The translations under genes and the position numbers were made by a program. 64,000 nucleotides of DNA, taken from contig CAYZMS010000011.1 in the NCBI GenBank assembly GCA_964479625.1, forward strand, positions 54,665 to 118,664. The letters run 5' to 3'. The notes beneath the pieces are model-generated. The model saw only the letters and a list, made by a program, of their open reading frames with translations. It did no database searches and was not told where the DNA came from. Shown one piece after another: positions 9,401 to 17,114 of the stretch (the stretch's first letter is position 1; each line of letters begins with the position of its first letter). This stretch comes from CAYZMS01 sp964479625 (lineage in GTDB: Bacteria > Bacteroidota > Bacteroidia > Chitinophagales > Saprospiraceae).

Positions 9401-9857
9401 TGCCACCAAATAGCATAGCCTCCAGATAGACAGAGGCCACTCCTTCGCGGATGTCTCGTCGAAGGTGGGTATGGTCGCCGTCAAAATAGAGGAAGACCGT
9501 ATTACCCGCAATTTTGGTTTGCCCCCCTGTATTGGTAAAAGCTTCCTCTGATCCCAGGTTACTTTGCTTAAGGTCTGTGAGGTCGGCATATACGATGATC
9601 TGGATCTTTTCATTCATCCGGTGCTCCAATACACTTTGAATTCGGGAAAAGTCGTATTCTGCAGCCTGCACCACAAACTGACCGATATTTCTGGACCTAC
9701 CGTACCAGTAAATTAAAAAGTTATCGCTTTCATATTGAGACCATTCATCGAAAAAGTTGTGATATTGTACCCTGTTTTTGCCAAAGGTTTGCTGGATACC
9801 CTGCGCGAAAAAAAGACAAGGGAGCAGAACAAAGAAGCCGATAAAGACTATTCGCAT
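6429..9857 (-). CDS. Large exported protein: degenerate peptidase-MA-like domain, TolB-type propeller, outer-membrane barrel
   Basis: An 1142-residue protein with a signal peptide (MRIVFIGFFVLLPCLFFAQG). Residues 40-260 resemble the peptidase-MA fold: LPAWFQIGLAEY at 166-177 mirrors the LPxWLxEGLAEY that follows the zinc motif in those enzymes, but the expected HExxH position reads IREGVAS (136-142), so zinc ligands appear lost. Residues of about 280-560 contain TolB/PD40-like repeats (ISPDGTRMVY, SWRPDGQSLA). The last 350 residues alternate polar and aromatic strands, with FFDVGTAWEG and a terminal phenylalanine as in BamA/Omp85-type barrels. Related proteins are often annotated as translocation protein TolB in Bacteroidota. 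The role is unknown; an envelope assembly or secretion function is inference. Confidence 0.65.
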   Translation of the reverse strand: MRIVFIGFFVLLPCLFFAQGIQQTFGKNRVQYHNFFDEWSQYESDNFLIYWYGRSRNIGQFVVQAAEYDFSRIQSVLEHRMNEKIQIIVYADLTDLKQSNLGSEEAFTNTGGQTKIAGNTVFLYFDGDHTHLRRDIREGVASVYLEAMLFGGNIQEIVQNAVLLNLPAWFQIGLAEYVGTPWSSELDNELRDAFLSEDFRGFERLAEDQPRISGHAFWYYIAEHYGRSTVSNLLYLTRINRSIESGFLYVLGNSYPTVIAEMEAYFRLRYQAEQAATEPPGQALEIKNKRALPITQLKISPDGTRMVYVLNEIGRYKVYLHDFTKDKTSVIFKKGFRNSFQATDYNYPLISWRPDGQSLAILYETNDNINLLLIDVLKGKKEEEIPMPDQYQRIYSLEFLDPFTMVLTGAVSGFSDVYLFYPKTRQSRQVTNDFYDDLDAVPVNVRNRKGILFSSNRQDSLIRPMRMDTILPINTFDIFYYNLEEEDPELVRVTNTPLANERGPIAIDTTWMGWLTDQSGIYNQQIGRLEEYVAFYEVVTILENGTEIVMHADSVLESLDSLDVDTMYTRPVIKERSVNKRISNVDRNLLSQDYSPVLRETFSAVFRKETYDIYRRPLTTDSIIRPVQTGFNKSSGKLLGGKQDVLNEFTSSDEEGSGKAKPQAKDPLQKGQDQFFQSEFGNPSARIRPSTPTSPEEEETIIEESVRILPPGPALRLRPELEEEAEAYKYNPLRLTPYRLQFRIDVITSQLDNSLLFDGLNNFAAMPDNLGFPPPGILLKANVKDLLEDYEFEGGVRIPTTFNGTEYFFIYRDKKRRLDKEYAIYLRNQRFSEDGPGFTPLRREANVLLGQFGVRYPFNIFNALTARLTLRRDRLQLQATDINSFNEPVDLQSRIGLRTEYIFDNTLDMALNLKIGTRAKIYAEGMKGFNIGQGEGLSFSNGFLWNVGVDARRYERLLKYSVFAARFAAATSFGEDRILYNLGGVDNWLFPETGEPIPLEGQNYVYQTLAAHMRGFPLNIRNGNSYALINSELRVPIFRYISKRISSPFLRNFQLVGFFDVGTAWEGSSPYDDDNPLNSNVVQDGGIVKVTVDSFRDPLVAGYGFGARTMLFGYFVRVDYAWGIETREVLDPRLYFSIGLDF

Positions 9858-9940
9858 AATTTTGGATAGGTTAAGAGCCCATATTGCTTTTGAAAATACT
9901 ATTTTTTACAAAGCCATACAACGATTAAAACCAGGAAACC

Positions 9941-10582
9941 ATGGCAGAAGTTGTGCAGCTTACATTTAATCCTTTTCAGGAGAACACCTACCTTGTTTTC
10001 GACGAGAGTAAAGAGTGTGTGATTTTTGACCCAGGGTGCTATCACGCCAACGAAAAAAAGGCACTTTCGGAGGCAATAGAAAATAGAGGATTGCAGCCTG
10101 TGCGCCTGGTTAATACCCACTGCCATCTGGATCATATCTTTGGGAATAAATTTGTTTCAGAGACCTGGAACCTTCCTTTGGAGATCCATGCCGGAGAATT
10201 ACCCCTGCTCGAGCGGGCTGTTGAGTCGGCAGCCTTTTTCGGAATCCCTTATCCCGAGCCCTCCCCCAGTTCACAATCCTTCCTGGAACCCGGCAAAAAC
10301 CTGACATTCGGCAATACGAAATTAGAGATTCGATTGGCTCCCGGGCATTCACCAGCCAGCCTGGTTTTCGTAAACCTTAAAGACAATTTTGCAATCGCCG
10401 GGGATGTTTTATTTCGGGAAAGTATTGGACGTACAGATCTGCCAGGAGGTGACTATAACACCCTGATCAAAAGTATTCATGAATCCTTATTGACCCTTGA
10501 CGATGAGTGTGTTATATACCCCGGTCACGGACCAGAGACGACCATTGGCTGGGAGAAGGCACACAACCCCTTCTTAAAATAG
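9941..10582 (+). CDS. Metallo-beta-lactamase fold hydrolase, glyoxalase II-like
   Basis: A 213-residue cytoplasmic hydrolase. The binuclear metal site is complete: H60-x-H62-x-D64-H65 (THCHLDH), H136 (APGHSPASL), D155 (AIAGDVLF) and H196 (YPGHGPETT). The compact length and the RESIGRTDLPGGD segment place it in the short GloB-like group that hydrolyses thioesters such as S-lactoylglutathione or related acyl-thiols; substrate is inferred from family only. The start at 9941 gives MAEVVQLTFNPFQENTYLV, the family's usual opening. It is divergent from the large envelope gene with an 83-bp spacer. Confidence 0.88.
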   Translation: MAEVVQLTFNPFQENTYLVFDESKECVIFDPGCYHANEKKALSEAIENRGLQPVRLVNTHCHLDHIFGNKFVSETWNLPLEIHAGELPLLERAVESAAFFGIPYPEPSPSSQSFLEPGKNLTFGNTKLEIRLAPGHSPASLVFVNLKDNFAIAGDVLFRESIGRTDLPGGDYNTLIKSIHESLLTLDDECVIYPGHGPETTIGWEKAHNPFLK

Positions 10583-10959
10583 CTTCTTATTTGTTAAAAA
10601 AATATTTGTAAAAGTTGCTTCACTGTTTTTTTTATCCTAGATTTAACATGCAAACATTAAAGAGCGGTTCGGGATACTCGGTAAATTTCAAACGGGAAAA
10701 CTTCTTCAACAGATCCGCTTAGATACATATCTCAATAATATAGCCAGTTTTAAGCTCCGTTTCTCGGCATGTTGACGCCTCATCATGTTCGATTCAGATC
10801 ACTTAAGAAGGTTGGTCCTTATAACTTTTTCCTGGAAAATTCAACTTGTTAAAATGAATCGCTCCTTTCGGGTATTCAACAGTTGGGTTATGTTGCCTTT
10901 TGCCATAACCTTAAGCGAAAAGTATTTCAATTAAACCAAAGGACTTCAACCCAAATCCG
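10583..10959 (+). other. Intergenic region without a clear gene (MBL hydrolase to S8 protease)
   Basis: This stretch is AT-rich. It holds a possible 26-codon reading frame (ATG 10854 to TAA 10934, starting MNRSFRVFNSWVM) just ahead of the protease, with no supporting signal, and a weak TAACTTTT element at 10822-10829. I see no RNA gene or terminator with a proper stem. Confidence 0.4.
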
Positions 10960-12174
10960 ATGTTCGTTACTAGAAAGTCGTATGTATTGCTGATGCTGGC
11001 TATCCTCTTTTTAGGTAGTTGCCATCAGGAATCCCAAAACTGGCAAATCGCTGCCCCTCTACAGTCCGATTCCTTTACAGAGGGGGACTCAGCCGATTCT
11101 ATTTTTCTGGTTCAGATTCGAACCCAACCCAGTCCCCTGCGAATGGCCAAAAACCAGGCTGCCAGAACATCAGGCCGCCAAAGTTTGGAAGATGCCCTGA
11201 TACAGGTAGGCGTTCACGATCCAATTTCCAGGCTTATAAGGGAATACGACCAATGCTTTTCGGGCTATGCTGTGGCCCTTAAACCGGAGGAAGCAGCATT
11301 ATTGAGTGGTCTTCCCTCGGTGGTCAGTGTGGAAGCTGACCAGGCATTTGTCTTGCCGGATCATCGTGTACGCGTCCAAACCCACTTGCGAAGTCAGGAA
11401 AAATCCTGGGGCTTTGAGCGCTTGCAAGTTCCACAACACGATTGCGGATCTTCAACTGTTTGGGTAATGGATACGGGTGTGGACCTGGATCATCCGGACT
11501 TGAATGTAGATTGCAGTCGCTCGGTTTCTGTTCTGCCCTGGTATTTTTATGAACGCTCGGCGGAAGATCTTAACGGCCATGGGACGCATGTGGCAGGCAT
11601 TATTGCCGCAAAAGATAATGCTATCGGCAGTTGCGGTATTGCCTCCGGCGCAAGGATCGTCGCCGTGAAGGCCTTGAATCGTCGGGGAGTGAGTCGTACC
11701 TCTATCCTATTAGATGGCCTGAATTATATTGCTGAGCATGCAGCCCCTGGAGATGTCGTAAACCTCAGTTTTGGAGGGGGGGATTCTCCCATGCTGGATT
11801 TCGCCGTAGAAAGTCTGGCAGACCTTGGATTAAAAATCGCAATCGCTGCGGGAAATAGTGGACAATCGGTAGAAAGAATATCGCCTGCACAAGTAAATCA
11901 TTCGAATATTTTCACGGTATCAGCAATCGATAGTAACGACCGAATTGCCTTTTTCTCCAATTTCGGCACCCCCGTAGATGTTGGAGCTCCAGGTGTTGAC
12001 ATTCCCTCCACTTATAAGGAAGGTCAATATGCTGCGATCAGTGGAACCTCCATGGCAGCCCCCCATGTTGCCGGATTATTACTACTCGAACAACAAGGTT
12101 ATGAACTCGTAACAGATGGAGTGGTTCGCTTCGATCCAGACGGCTTCCCAGATAAAATCCTTATTGCAAAATAA
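10960..12174 (+). CDS. Subtilisin-like S8 family serine protease, predicted lipoprotein
   Basis: A 404-residue exported protease. The N-terminus is a lipoprotein signal with lipobox FLGSC (C21). Residues of about 45-130 look like an inhibitor-I9 propeptide (IFLVQIRTQP, YAVALKPEEAALLSGLP, VVSVEADQAF), which normally folds the enzyme and is then cut off. The catalytic triad is complete: D171 (VMDTGVDLDHPD), H207 (NGHGTHVAG) and S364 (SGTSMAAPHVAG), with oxyanion residue N299 (AAGNSG). No C-terminal sorting domain follows, which fits a membrane-anchored rather than T9SS-secreted enzyme. It is monocistronic and followed by a short terminator hairpin. Confidence 0.92.
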   Translation: MFVTRKSYVLLMLAILFLGSCHQESQNWQIAAPLQSDSFTEGDSADSIFLVQIRTQPSPLRMAKNQAARTSGRQSLEDALIQVGVHDPISRLIREYDQCFSGYAVALKPEEAALLSGLPSVVSVEADQAFVLPDHRVRVQTHLRSQEKSWGFERLQVPQHDCGSSTVWVMDTGVDLDHPDLNVDCSRSVSVLPWYFYERSAEDLNGHGTHVAGIIAAKDNAIGSCGIASGARIVAVKALNRRGVSRTSILLDGLNYIAEHAAPGDVVNLSFGGGDSPMLDFAVESLADLGLKIAIAAGNSGQSVERISPAQVNHSNIFTVSAIDSNDRIAFFSNFGTPVDVGAPGVDIPSTYKEGQYAAISGTSMAAPHVAGLLLLEQQGYELVTDGVVRFDPDGFPDKILIAK

Positions 12175-12192
12175 GGTGCATTCTTTTTGGAG

Positions 12193-12220
12193 GACCGTGC
12201 CGTACAGGCACGGTCTTTAT
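12193..12220 (+). terminator. Terminator hairpin after the S8 protease gene
   Basis: A perfect 9-bp stem (GACCGTGCC 12193-12201 with GGCACGGTC 12207-12215), a 5-nt loop and a short T-rich tail, 18 bp after the stop codon. Confidence 0.7.
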
Positions 12221-12259
12221 CCCAATTTTCTTATCGGGCACAGTTACCAATTTTATTAT

Positions 12260-12300
12260 AAAAAAAGGGGGGCTCCTTTGTCGTTGGAGCACCCCTTTCG
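12260..12300 (-). terminator. Second hairpin, likely serving the convergent DUF4783 gene
   Basis: A 13-bp stem with one mismatch (12264-12276 with 12286-12298), preceded by an A-run on the plus strand that becomes a U-run for minus-strand transcription. It sits 35 bp beyond the DUF4783 stop, so the two hairpins form back-to-back terminators between convergent genes. Confidence 0.65.
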
Positions 12301-12333
12301 CTATTTGTTAAAGGTCTAATTGTAAACCTCTTT

Positions 12334-12714
12334 TCATTCCCGATCAAACCGGATCTCCTGGATATAGTAATCCAAACCTTCCAGCTTAACATAAATATAG
12401 ACCCGGAAGGATCCGTTTTGGGTATTCAGGTTTCCAATACTATAAAGAGAATCCTTACTTCTTGAGGCTCCCTTGTGGACCTGATTAAAGGACCTGGCCG
12501 GGTTACTCTGGAAAAAGCCGGTCAACTGCTCCAAAGCTTCGGATTTATTGCAGACCTTGGTCTTGTCTAAAATGCTAATTTCAACAGTATTGTCCAGAAA
12601 AGGCTCGATAGATTGTACGTCTCCGCTACCAATGGCGCGGGTTATTGTACTGAGGTTTTCCTGACCATAGACCAGACAAACCGCCGCAAGGAAAACAAAC
12701 AATAAGCTTTTCAT
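12334..12714 (-). CDS. DUF4783 domain-containing exported protein
   Basis: A 126-residue small protein with a signal peptide (MKSLLFVFLAAVCLVYG). The mature part shows the NTF2-like DUF4783 pattern: an early AIGSGDVQSIEPFLDNTVEI helix-strand, a central LEQLTGFFQSNPARSF and KGASRSKDSLYSIG, and the terminal YVKLEGLDYYIQEIRF. Function is unknown; NTF2-like folds often bind small ligands. I chose the ATG at 12714 over the one at 12720 because the positively charged signal-peptide start is then MKS. A 9-bp tandem duplication (12725-12742) lies just upstream of the start. It is single and convergent to the protease gene. Confidence 0.8.
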   Translation of the reverse strand: MKSLLFVFLAAVCLVYGQENLSTITRAIGSGDVQSIEPFLDNTVEISILDKTKVCNKSEALEQLTGFFQSNPARSFNQVHKGASRSKDSLYSIGNLNTQNGSFRVYIYVKLEGLDYYIQEIRFDRE

Positions 12715-13020
12715 AATCATTTAGTTGTACTTCTTGTACTTCTTCATTTAACGGGAAGTGCTTCATATAATTACTTTGGCAATGTTAAAGTTCCTTTTAC
12801 CTTATTAAGGTTTTTGCCATAAAGAACTTTCCCAGGCAGGCTTTCTCTTTCCATTTTACCTGCTGGATTGAAAGGATTACCTGCGTTTTTCTGTACTTTA
12901 GACGCAGAAAAAATCGAAAGTATCAATGCAGGATTTATCACTAAAAATAAGACGAGTAGCTTAACTTCCTGCTAATTCCCAGAGCTACTCATTTGGATGA
13001 CAAAAAAGGAAACCCGACCA

Positions 13021-14553
13021 ATGAATAACAAACGTGCCTTTCTCATCATACTGGATGGCTGGGGCCTCGGCCAACAGCCAGATTCAGATGCCATTCTCAA
13101 AGCGGACACCCCTTTCTTTGATACATTGATCAAGAAATACCCCCATGAAACCCTGGTGACCTTTGGGGAAGATGTGGGGCTACCAGAAGGCCAGATGGGT
13201 AATTCAGAGGTCGGACATCTTAACATTGGAGCAGGTCGGGTAGTATATCAGGAATTGGCCAGGATCAATAAGGCTGTCAAAGAAAAGACTTTACACGAAC
13301 ATCCCGTGGTTTTGGAAGCCATGAAGTATGCAAAAAAGAATGATAAAGCACTGCATTTCATCGGCTTGGTCTCTGACGGTGGTGTTCATTCCCACATTAA
13401 CCACCTCAAGGCACTTTGCGATATCGCTGATGAACAAAAGGTCTCAAACACCTACATCCACGCCTTGACTGATGGCAGGGATTGCGACCCCAAAAGTGGT
13501 TATGGTTTTTTGAAGGATTTTCTGGATCATATTGATGGCAAAACACCTCAGTTAGCCAGTGTAATAGGGCGCTACTACGGCATGGATAGAGATAAACGCT
13601 GGGAGCGGGTAAAATTAGCCTATGACCTGTTGGTAAAAGGGGAGGGAGAACCAAGCAAAGATGTTTTGGCTACCGTTAAAAAAAGATATGAGGAAGGCGA
13701 AACGGACGAATTTCTTAAACCTATCGTCCTTACGGGCGAGAAGGGAGCCGCTCTTTCGACAATAAAGGAAGGAGATGCCGTTTTCTTTTTCAATTTCCGG
13801 ACGGATCGCCCCAGGGAGTTAACTACCGTACTTAGCCAGCAGGATATGGAGGAGTTTGGTATGGCTAAATTGACGCTCCACTTTACCACTATGACGCGCT
13901 ACGATGATACCTACGAAAAGGTAAATGTAGTTTTTGAGACCGAAGATATAGTAAACACCCTGGGTGAAGTCATGGAAAAAGCAGGTAAAACCCAGGTTCG
14001 AATTGCGGAAACGGAAAAGTACCCTCATGTAACCTTTTTCTTTTCAGGAGGGCGTGAAAAGGAGTTCGAAGGAGAAAAGCGCATTCTTATCCCTTCCCCT
14101 AAGGTAGCAACATATGATCTGCAGCCTGAAATGAGTGCTCCGGAAGTGACAAGCGCCATTTTGGAAGAAATGGAAACCGGAAAGCCAGATTTTATTTGCC
14201 TGAATTTTGCCAATACCGATATGGTGGGACACACTGGAGTATTTGAAGCAGCTGCCAAAGCGGCAGAAACAGTAGATCAGTGCCTTAGAAAAATAGTAGA
14301 AAAGGGGCTGGAGCAGGACTATCACTTCCTAATTATTGCCGACCATGGTAATTCGGACTATATGATCAATGAAGATGGAAGCCCGAATACGGCCCATTCC
14401 AAAAACCCGGTACCCGTTATTTACGTTTCCAATGATGCAGAAAAAAAGAAGCTATTATCCGGAGGTAAGTTAGCGGATGTGGCACCTACTTTGTTAAAAA
14501 TTATGGAACTTCCGATGCCGGAAGAAATGACTGGCTCGGTTTTAATCGAATAA
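13021..14553 (+). CDS. gpmI: 2,3-bisphosphoglycerate-independent phosphoglycerate mutase
   Basis: A 510-residue glycolytic enzyme interconverting 3- and 2-phosphoglycerate with two manganese ions. D12 (LIILDGWG) and the phosphoserine S62 (GNSEVGH) fall exactly where they do in the Bacillus enzyme if translation starts at the ATG at 13021, which also has an AAGGAAA stretch about 12 nt upstream. The frame is open 8 codons further (ATG 12997). Other conserved blocks are present: HALTDGRD, RYYGMDRD, FNFRTDR, NFANTDMVGHTG and ADHGNSD. The following lipoprotein gene begins 4 nt after the stop, so the two are probably co-transcribed. Confidence 0.95.
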   Translation: MNNKRAFLIILDGWGLGQQPDSDAILKADTPFFDTLIKKYPHETLVTFGEDVGLPEGQMGNSEVGHLNIGAGRVVYQELARINKAVKEKTLHEHPVVLEAMKYAKKNDKALHFIGLVSDGGVHSHINHLKALCDIADEQKVSNTYIHALTDGRDCDPKSGYGFLKDFLDHIDGKTPQLASVIGRYYGMDRDKRWERVKLAYDLLVKGEGEPSKDVLATVKKRYEEGETDEFLKPIVLTGEKGAALSTIKEGDAVFFFNFRTDRPRELTTVLSQQDMEEFGMAKLTLHFTTMTRYDDTYEKVNVVFETEDIVNTLGEVMEKAGKTQVRIAETEKYPHVTFFFSGGREKEFEGEKRILIPSPKVATYDLQPEMSAPEVTSAILEEMETGKPDFICLNFANTDMVGHTGVFEAAAKAAETVDQCLRKIVEKGLEQDYHFLIIADHGNSDYMINEDGSPNTAHSKNPVPVIYVSNDAEKKKLLSGGKLADVAPTLLKIMELPMPEEMTGSVLIE

Positions 14554-14557
14554 ATAA

Positions 14558-15124
14558 TTGAAGCTACAGCAATTAGTAATACCTGCCTTGTTCTTCTTGA
14601 TCTTTTCGGGGCCTGCCTGTCAACCTTCGGATGCAGATGGCCCGGTAGGTCCATCCTTTTTTGACATTAAAGGTTACTTTGAGGGGGAAATACAAAGATT
14701 ACGAAACAACCAGCAACTCGCCAATAAATACTTAGAGGTCAATAATTCCAGTGAGCAACTCGAAGGGGTGGAGCTGGATTATGAAAAAGAACTTTCCAGC
14801 TTTTTGAAGGCAGACATCAATAAGGTCTCCTGGCAAGAAAAGTATCAGGCGGATACCCTACTGTCCGGGGAGGGAAGGCCTGAACAAATCACCTATAAGG
14901 CCTTGGATCCCGATCTTCGTACGCAGTCCGTTCAGATAAATTTTAAAGAAGAACAGGTGGCCAATATTCAAATTTCCAACAGAACAGAAAATCCGGTTCT
15001 CTATAATAGTCAGGAACTCAGGTATGATCCATCAAAGGGTTACCGTATAAAAAGCCATCAAAAGTTGAAACTATCTCCTCCGCAGGAGATAAAGATCGAA
15101 GTACAATTTGTGGATAACAATTAA
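14558..15124 (+). CDS. Hypothetical lipoprotein
   Basis: A 188-residue predicted lipoprotein of unknown family. The only in-frame start that keeps the signal is a TTG at 14558: MKLQQLVIPALFFLIFSG followed by PAC, giving a lipobox cysteine at residue 21. The mature part is charged and rich in E, Q, N and K, with a helical first half (YFEGEIQRLRNNQQLANKYL) and a strand-rich second half resembling small beta-sandwich lipoproteins. It starts 4 nt after gpmI, so translation coupling could compensate for the weak start codon. No catalytic motif is visible. Confidence 0.7.
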   Translation: MKLQQLVIPALFFLIFSGPACQPSDADGPVGPSFFDIKGYFEGEIQRLRNNQQLANKYLEVNNSSEQLEGVELDYEKELSSFLKADINKVSWQEKYQADTLLSGEGRPEQITYKALDPDLRTQSVQINFKEEQVANIQISNRTENPVLYNSQELRYDPSKGYRIKSHQKLKLSPPQEIKIEVQFVDNN

Positions 15125-15181
15125 AGAGTAATTCCACCTCGCCTTGTCCATGAATGGTATCCAGTTTTAAAGCATTAGAGG

Positions 15182-15215
15182 AAAAAAAGAGGTAGCGCCA
15201 CCACAGCACTACCTC
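15182..15215 (-). terminator. Orphan minus-strand terminator
   Basis: On the minus strand a 9-bp stem including one G-U pair (GAGGTAGTG / CGCTACCTC, outer arms 15209-15215 and 15189-15195) is followed by seven U residues (15188-15182). No annotated minus-strand gene lies upstream before 17101. The plus strand has no U-run after the hairpin, so it does not serve the lipoprotein gene. Confidence 0.5.
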
Positions 15216-15735
15216 AGCCCTAACCAAATAAAACCAAATTATAATTTCTTCACCCACAAAGATAAGGGCTTATTGTATTATTTACAATTACAAAAATCCC
15301 AGTGAAAACTGCCTTGGGTTGCGTAATAAAAAAAATAAAAAGACCTCGGTTAGAATATTCAAAAAGGCCAAAATGACCAGAGGAACGTAGAAAGAAGAGA
15401 AAAAATAAAATTGGGATAAAAAGCGCTTCCGCTGGTTCTTGTTTCATTTAAATTTTATTGTTAAGCTATTTTATAGAATAAATTTCCAACATTGACCGGG
15501 CGAGTCCTTCGTGCCAAATACTAATGGAATACCGGTTTCAAAAAAGACGGAGCGTAAATTTCAACGCGTTTTTTTTAAATCACAAACTTGGGCGTTCCAC
15601 TTTCATTAAAATTGAAGCATTTTCAGGTTAGGAGCTATTAAACCTTCTAGACCTACTTACCGGAAATTTTCAAAATCTTTAGAAAAAACAGGCTGCAAGG
15701 TGTGGAATCTTCAGAAAAAACGACTCTGAAAGTTG

Positions 15736-15789
15736 AACCTCTTCACTTCAAAGAGCCAGAAAGACTTTATTTCTCTTTTACCAGAGGTT
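15736..15789 (+). ncRNA. Candidate structured RNA element upstream of an orphan terminator
   Basis: A nested hairpin: AACCTC (15736-15741) pairs with GAGGTT (15784-15789), enclosing AAAGAG (15750-15755) with CTCTTT (15773-15778). It lies 18 bp before the strong plus-strand terminator at 15808, and together they may be the 3' part of a small RNA. I do not recognise a known RNA family (it is not clearly 6S or tmRNA), and no strong promoter was found. Confidence 0.3.
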
Positions 15790-15807
15790 TTGGGAATAGG
15801 AAGTTTG

Positions 15808-15851
15808 GTTGCCCTGGAAATACCTGAAAGGGTGTTCCGGGCAACTTTTTT
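15808..15851 (+). terminator. Orphan plus-strand terminator
   Basis: An 11-bp stem with one bulged T (15808-15819 with 15835-15845, base GTTGCCC/GGGCAAC), a 15-nt loop and six T residues at 15846-15851. It lies 684 bp after the nearest upstream plus-strand stop codon and 73 bp before the glycosyltransferase start, so it either ends a separate small transcript or acts as a leader attenuator for the glycosyltransferase. Confidence 0.65.
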
Positions 15852-15923
15852 GTGTTTTGCGAAAAACAAATTAAAATCGGGAACAGGTTTCTAACTTTCC
15901 CGTTTAAACGTTATATTTTACTT

Positions 15924-17114
15924 ATGAACCTGCTCTTCGTCTGCAAAACATTTTCCCACCGATACCTTGGAGGAATTCCCTGGTACACCTGGAAGCTATC
16001 CGAGAGTATGATTCGGAGAGGCCACAAGGTCACTATTCTCACAGCCGGCCATTGGCGAAGGGGAGAGGTGCACAAGGCTATTGGCGGAAGAATTATCGTG
16101 GAGATTCCTTACTTGCCGGGTGGGGCCAGTCCGGTATTCCCAAATTTTTTAGAATCCTTTCTTTTTAATCAAGCCGCATTGAAATGGCTGAATAATTATG
16201 CCCCTCTTTTCGATCTGGTACATTTACAGGGACAAAGTGGTTTCTTATTCCCTAAGTCGAATAAAACCGGTGTTCCTGTTATCAGTTCTATTTACGACCT
16301 CACCCGCCTACGGTGTGACCAGAGTGTTAGCGGCCAACTCCAACCGCTTGAAAAACGGCTGATGCCCTGGGTTAGGGCACGCTATGGAAAGTCGCAATTG
16401 ACAGATTCCGATGCACTTCTGGCCATGAGTCGTCGGGTAAAACTAGAATTGCGGGATCAATTCGAAATAATGACCCCAACCCACCTGATTTATAATGGCG
16501 TTGATATTGTTCCAGACGCTAAATCTGGAAAACCTACTGAGCCGATCGCCTTGTATGTAGGGCCACTGCATTCCAAAAGAAGTATTGAAACACTACTCCA
16601 GGCCTGGACAAGGGTGAGAAAGCCATACCGTTTGATCATGATCGGAGAGGGAGTAGATAAAAAACAGATTCTACACCGCATTGAAGGATTGGGGTTGGCG
16701 CAGCGGGTAGTGATAACCGGTCGGTTAAACCAACCTGAGGTACAGCGTTGGATGAAAAGGGCAGCCTTCTTATTGTTCCCTGATTTTTGCGATATGCAAA
16801 TACCTACCCTGCTGGAAGCAGGAGTTTTGGCAAAGCCCTTAATAGCGGCGGACCTTCCAGCTGTGAAAGAATTCATTTTACACAATGAACGGGGCTGGCT
16901 GTTTGAAAGAAAGGCACCTTCACAATTGGCGGGGGCTGTAAATTTATTGATCGAAGAACCTGAAGAAGCAAAGCGCCTCGGAGAGAACATGCGGCTCTAC
17001 GTAGAAAAGCATTTTTCCTGGGATAGGTCAGCGACCAGGGTAGAAAAGGTATACAAAGAAACACTAGAACGCCCGAAAGTGGTTAAAGGCGCTCGTAGAT
17101 CTAGTCCACGATAA
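15924..17114 (+). CDS. Glycosyltransferase family 4 (GT-B fold)
   Basis: A 396-residue retaining glycosyltransferase, cytoplasmic and probably membrane-associated. The N-terminal half begins MNLLFVCKTFSHRYLGGIPW with the glycine-rich acceptor loop followed by a RRGHKVTIL strand. The C-terminal half has the donor-site blocks ALYVGPLHSKRSIETLLQAW, LIMIGEGVDKKQ, VVITGRLNQPEVQRWM and the LLEAGVLAKPLIAADLPAVKE segment with the spaced glutamates typical of GT4. The frame opens at a GTG at 15852, inside the terminator U-run, so the ATG at 15924 is preferred. A TATATTTT element 6-13 nt before this ATG would make the mRNA almost leaderless. The sugar donor cannot be told. Its 3' end overlaps mqnC by 14 bp, convergent. 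Confidence 0.88.
   Translation: MNLLFVCKTFSHRYLGGIPWYTWKLSESMIRRGHKVTILTAGHWRRGEVHKAIGGRIIVEIPYLPGGASPVFPNFLESFLFNQAALKWLNNYAPLFDLVHLQGQSGFLFPKSNKTGVPVISSIYDLTRLRCDQSVSGQLQPLEKRLMPWVRARYGKSQLTDSDALLAMSRRVKLELRDQFEIMTPTHLIYNGVDIVPDAKSGKPTEPIALYVGPLHSKRSIETLLQAWTRVRKPYRLIMIGEGVDKKQILHRIEGLGLAQRVVITGRLNQPEVQRWMKRAAFLLFPDFCDMQIPTLLEAGVLAKPLIAADLPAVKEFILHNERGWLFERKAPSQLAGAVNLLIEEPEEAKRLGENMRLYVEKHFSWDRSATRVEKVYKETLERPKVVKGARRSSPR

Larger units (their letters stand above)
15125..15923. other. 800-bp non-coding stretch with two orphan terminators
   Basis: No convincing protein gene lies here. A minus-strand reading frame at 15250-15447 would encode 65 residues (start MKQEPAEALFIP), but it is rich in F and L from T-tracts and I do not trust it. 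Two terminator-like hairpins, one per strand (15182-15215 minus, 15808-15851 plus), and a nested hairpin at 15736-15789 suggest small RNA transcription. Details are given in the separate entries and findings. Confidence 0.5.

Noticed and set aside
10854..10934. 26-codon frame before the S8 protease
   Set aside because: Too short, no start signal, no regulatory residue pattern such as a repeated codon.
12725..12742. 9-bp tandem duplication (TTGTACTTC twice)
   Set aside because: Only two copies and adjacent to a start codon; it could be chance and shows no array.
15250..15447. 65-codon minus-strand frame in the 15 kb gap
   Set aside because: Rich in phenylalanine and leucine from T-tracts, with no recognisable domain and no promoter. 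It may be part of a small RNA instead.
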